A stretch of 6,685 bases of DNA from Candidatus Methanoperedentaceae archaeon. GTDB taxonomy: Archaea; Halobacteriota; Methanosarcinia; Methanosarcinales; Methanoperedenaceae. Both the position numbers and the translations under genes were made by a program. Below, one piece after another: positions 6,039-6,685 of the stretch. The notes beneath the pieces are model-generated. The model saw nothing but the letters and a program-made list of their open reading frames with translations, did no database searches and was not told the origin of the DNA. Location: NCBI GenBank assembly GCA_014859785.1, contig JACUTP010000100.1, forward strand, positions 1 through 6,685, in the 5' to 3' direction. Each line of letters begins with the position of its first letter. The stretch's first letter is position 1.

Positions 6039-6523
6039 TCATGGGATTACAATGATTATCTGGTGCGGTATGTGCGGATATTCTTTGACATAAAACCCGT
6101 ATACTCCCTGGTCGGTAAATGTGTAGCTAAATTCTTTATATCGCCATCTTAATATTGCACTGGTATTATCATTGTCCCACAGCATTTCCTTGCTGAGAAT
6201 GGTTAGTTTCTCTTCAGGGTCTTCCGCATCATTGACCCAGGTTACAGTATCCCCTGCATAAATCGTGAGTGTCCTGTTCTTATAGTCATAAACAGCTCAA
6301 AGATAATATTATTGTTTTGTTATCTTGTATGTTATTGCGTTCACGAGCGGTTATTTTGTAAGGCATGTTATAGATACCATCTCTGAAATATCAGATGTAG
6401 TATTAAAGTTGCCAAAAAGTGATGCAAATAAAAGATAATAAACTTTTGTTATTTTTGTCGTAAGTGTTGGGGTGCTTTGAACACCCGATACATATATATC
6501 TGCCAGTACATATTCGATAACAT
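6039..6523 (-). pseudogene. Broken gene for a surface protein with a C-terminal cupredoxin-like domain
   Basis: The well-preserved part is 6039-6296: 85 codons starting VYDYKNRTLTIYAGDTVTWV, then WDNDN, RWRYKEFSYTFTDQGVYGFY and ending HQIIIVIP with a TGA stop at 6039-6041. This is a cupredoxin-like beta-sandwich of the kind found in exported archaeal proteins. It has no start codon and is preceded by a TGA at 6297-6299. Upstream, coding-like pieces occur on the same strand in two frames. At about 6300-6393 is DGIYNMPYKITARERNNIQD and more. At about 6354-6530, in the cupredoxin frame, is STPTLTTKITKVYYLLFASL and more. A strong GAGGTGAT site precedes an ATG at 6521-6523. I infer one gene of about 160 codons damaged by at least two frameshifts. 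The domain call is good; the reconstruction of the N-terminal part is tentative. The usual copper ligands are also absent. Confidence 0.55.
6489..6500 (+). promoter_or_regulatory. Possible TATA box near the right edge
   Basis: TACATATATATC is a good TATA-like element, about 90 bp upstream of the ATG at 6587 on the plus strand. It lies inside the tentative 5' part of the broken minus-strand gene, so it may be incidental. It is the only support for transcription of the plus-strand frame at the edge. Confidence 0.25.
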
Positions 6524-6539
6524 TATCACCTCAATAGAT

Positions 6540-6571
6540 AAGGAGTGAGCACGGGGGCGATGATACTCCTT
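6540..6571. repeat. 7-bp inverted repeat AAGGAGT/ACTCCTT
   Basis: AAGGAGT (6540-6546) and ACTCCTT (6565-6571) are perfect inverted arms 18 nt apart, with a G-rich interval. The repeat lies between the two divergent candidate starts, the ATG at 6523 on the minus strand and the ATG at 6587 on the plus strand. It could be an operator or a leader hairpin. Confidence 0.3.
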
Positions 6572-6586
6572 TAAGTAGTGATTTCT

Positions 6587-6685
6587 ATGCACTTTTACGG
6601 GTATTATCCTGATATTATGGCTATATCAGAACGGTTAATTGTTTCTTGTCAGGTCTGTGGTCTCGACTATACCCGTATTTTCCAA
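6587..6685 (+). CDS. Possible start of a small CxxC-containing protein, 3' end outside window
   Basis: An open plus-strand frame runs from the ATG at 6587 to the right edge (33 codons) with no stop. It reads MHFYGYYPDIMAISERLIVS and then CQVCGLDYTRIFQ; Cys21 and Cys24 form a CxxC pair that could be half of a zinc ribbon. AGTGAT about 4 nt upstream resembles the 3' part of an archaeal ribosome-binding site. A second in-frame ATG at 6617 is an alternative start. It would be divergent from the other genes. I do not recognise the protein, and an open frame this short could be chance. Confidence 0.3.
   Translation, partial: MHFYGYYPDIMAISERLIVSCQVCGLDYTRIFQ
6596..6677. repeat. 9-bp inverted repeat TACGGGTAT/ATACCCGTA
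   Basis: TACGGGTAT (6596-6604) and ATACCCGTA (6669-6677) are perfect inverted arms 64 bp apart. They lie inside the possible edge gene. No flanking direct repeat or transposase is seen, so this is reported only as a repeat. Confidence 0.35.

Noticed and set aside
6325..6438. A plus-strand frame reading LYVIAFTSGYFVRHVID and ending KSDANKR
   Set aside because: It looks like a small membrane protein at first, but it has only a TTG start with no ribosome-binding site. It is antisense to the minus-strand pieces that fit the broken cupredoxin gene better.
6469..6487. GGGTG/CACCC hairpin as a terminator
   Set aside because: The stem is only 5 bp, and no gene end lies just upstream of it on either strand.
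1..6685. CRISPR array, tRNA, rRNA, transposase or toxin-antitoxin/defence genes
   Set aside because: I looked for regularly spaced repeats, cloverleaf stems with a T-loop, DDE motifs and small paired genes and found none.

Overview
The window looks like chromosomal DNA of a methane-metabolising euryarchaeote, most probably Methanosarcinales in the broad sense, including the ANME-2/Methanoperedens side. The main evidence is a complete formylmethanofuran:tetrahydromethanopterin formyltransferase (Ftr) of Methanosarcina-like sequence, an archaeal UPF0058 protein, separate alpha and beta subunits of an ADP-forming acyl-CoA synthetase, and TATA/BRE-like promoters with T-tract termination. The lineage is judged from remembered family resemblance, not from a search.

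All confident genes lie on the minus strand, so they are transcribed from right to left. From the right: an unclear A/T-rich stretch (about 6300-6685) with a possible plus-strand gene start running off the edge; a decayed, frameshifted gene ending in a cupredoxin-like domain (6039-6523); a small UPF0058 gene whose best ribosome-binding site points to an ATC instead of an ATG; a T-tract terminator; ftr with its own TATA box and a short leader; a tightly packed three-gene operon (amino-acid dehydrogenase, ACD alpha, ACD beta) with 10-bp and 4-bp overlaps; and a secreted subtilisin-type protease that runs off the left edge.

The three-gene operon is the most coherent functional unit. The dehydrogenase has the leucine-dehydrogenase substrate pocket (Leu and Ala where glutamate dehydrogenases have Lys and Ser). 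It should deaminate a hydrophobic amino acid to a 2-oxo acid. A 2-oxoacid:ferredoxin oxidoreductase encoded elsewhere would give the acyl-CoA, and ACD would turn this into free acid plus ATP. The secreted protease next to it could supply peptides, but it has its own likely promoter, so that link is only suggestive. Ftr belongs to the C1 pathway (formyl transfer between methanofuran and tetrahydromethanopterin) and is a separate transcription unit.

I see no CRISPR array, tRNA, rRNA, insertion sequence or defence system. The points that merit checking are the non-canonical start of the UPF0058 gene, paired AGTT/AACT dyads upstream of the dehydrogenase operon, the substrate switch in the dehydrogenase, and the broken cupredoxin gene.
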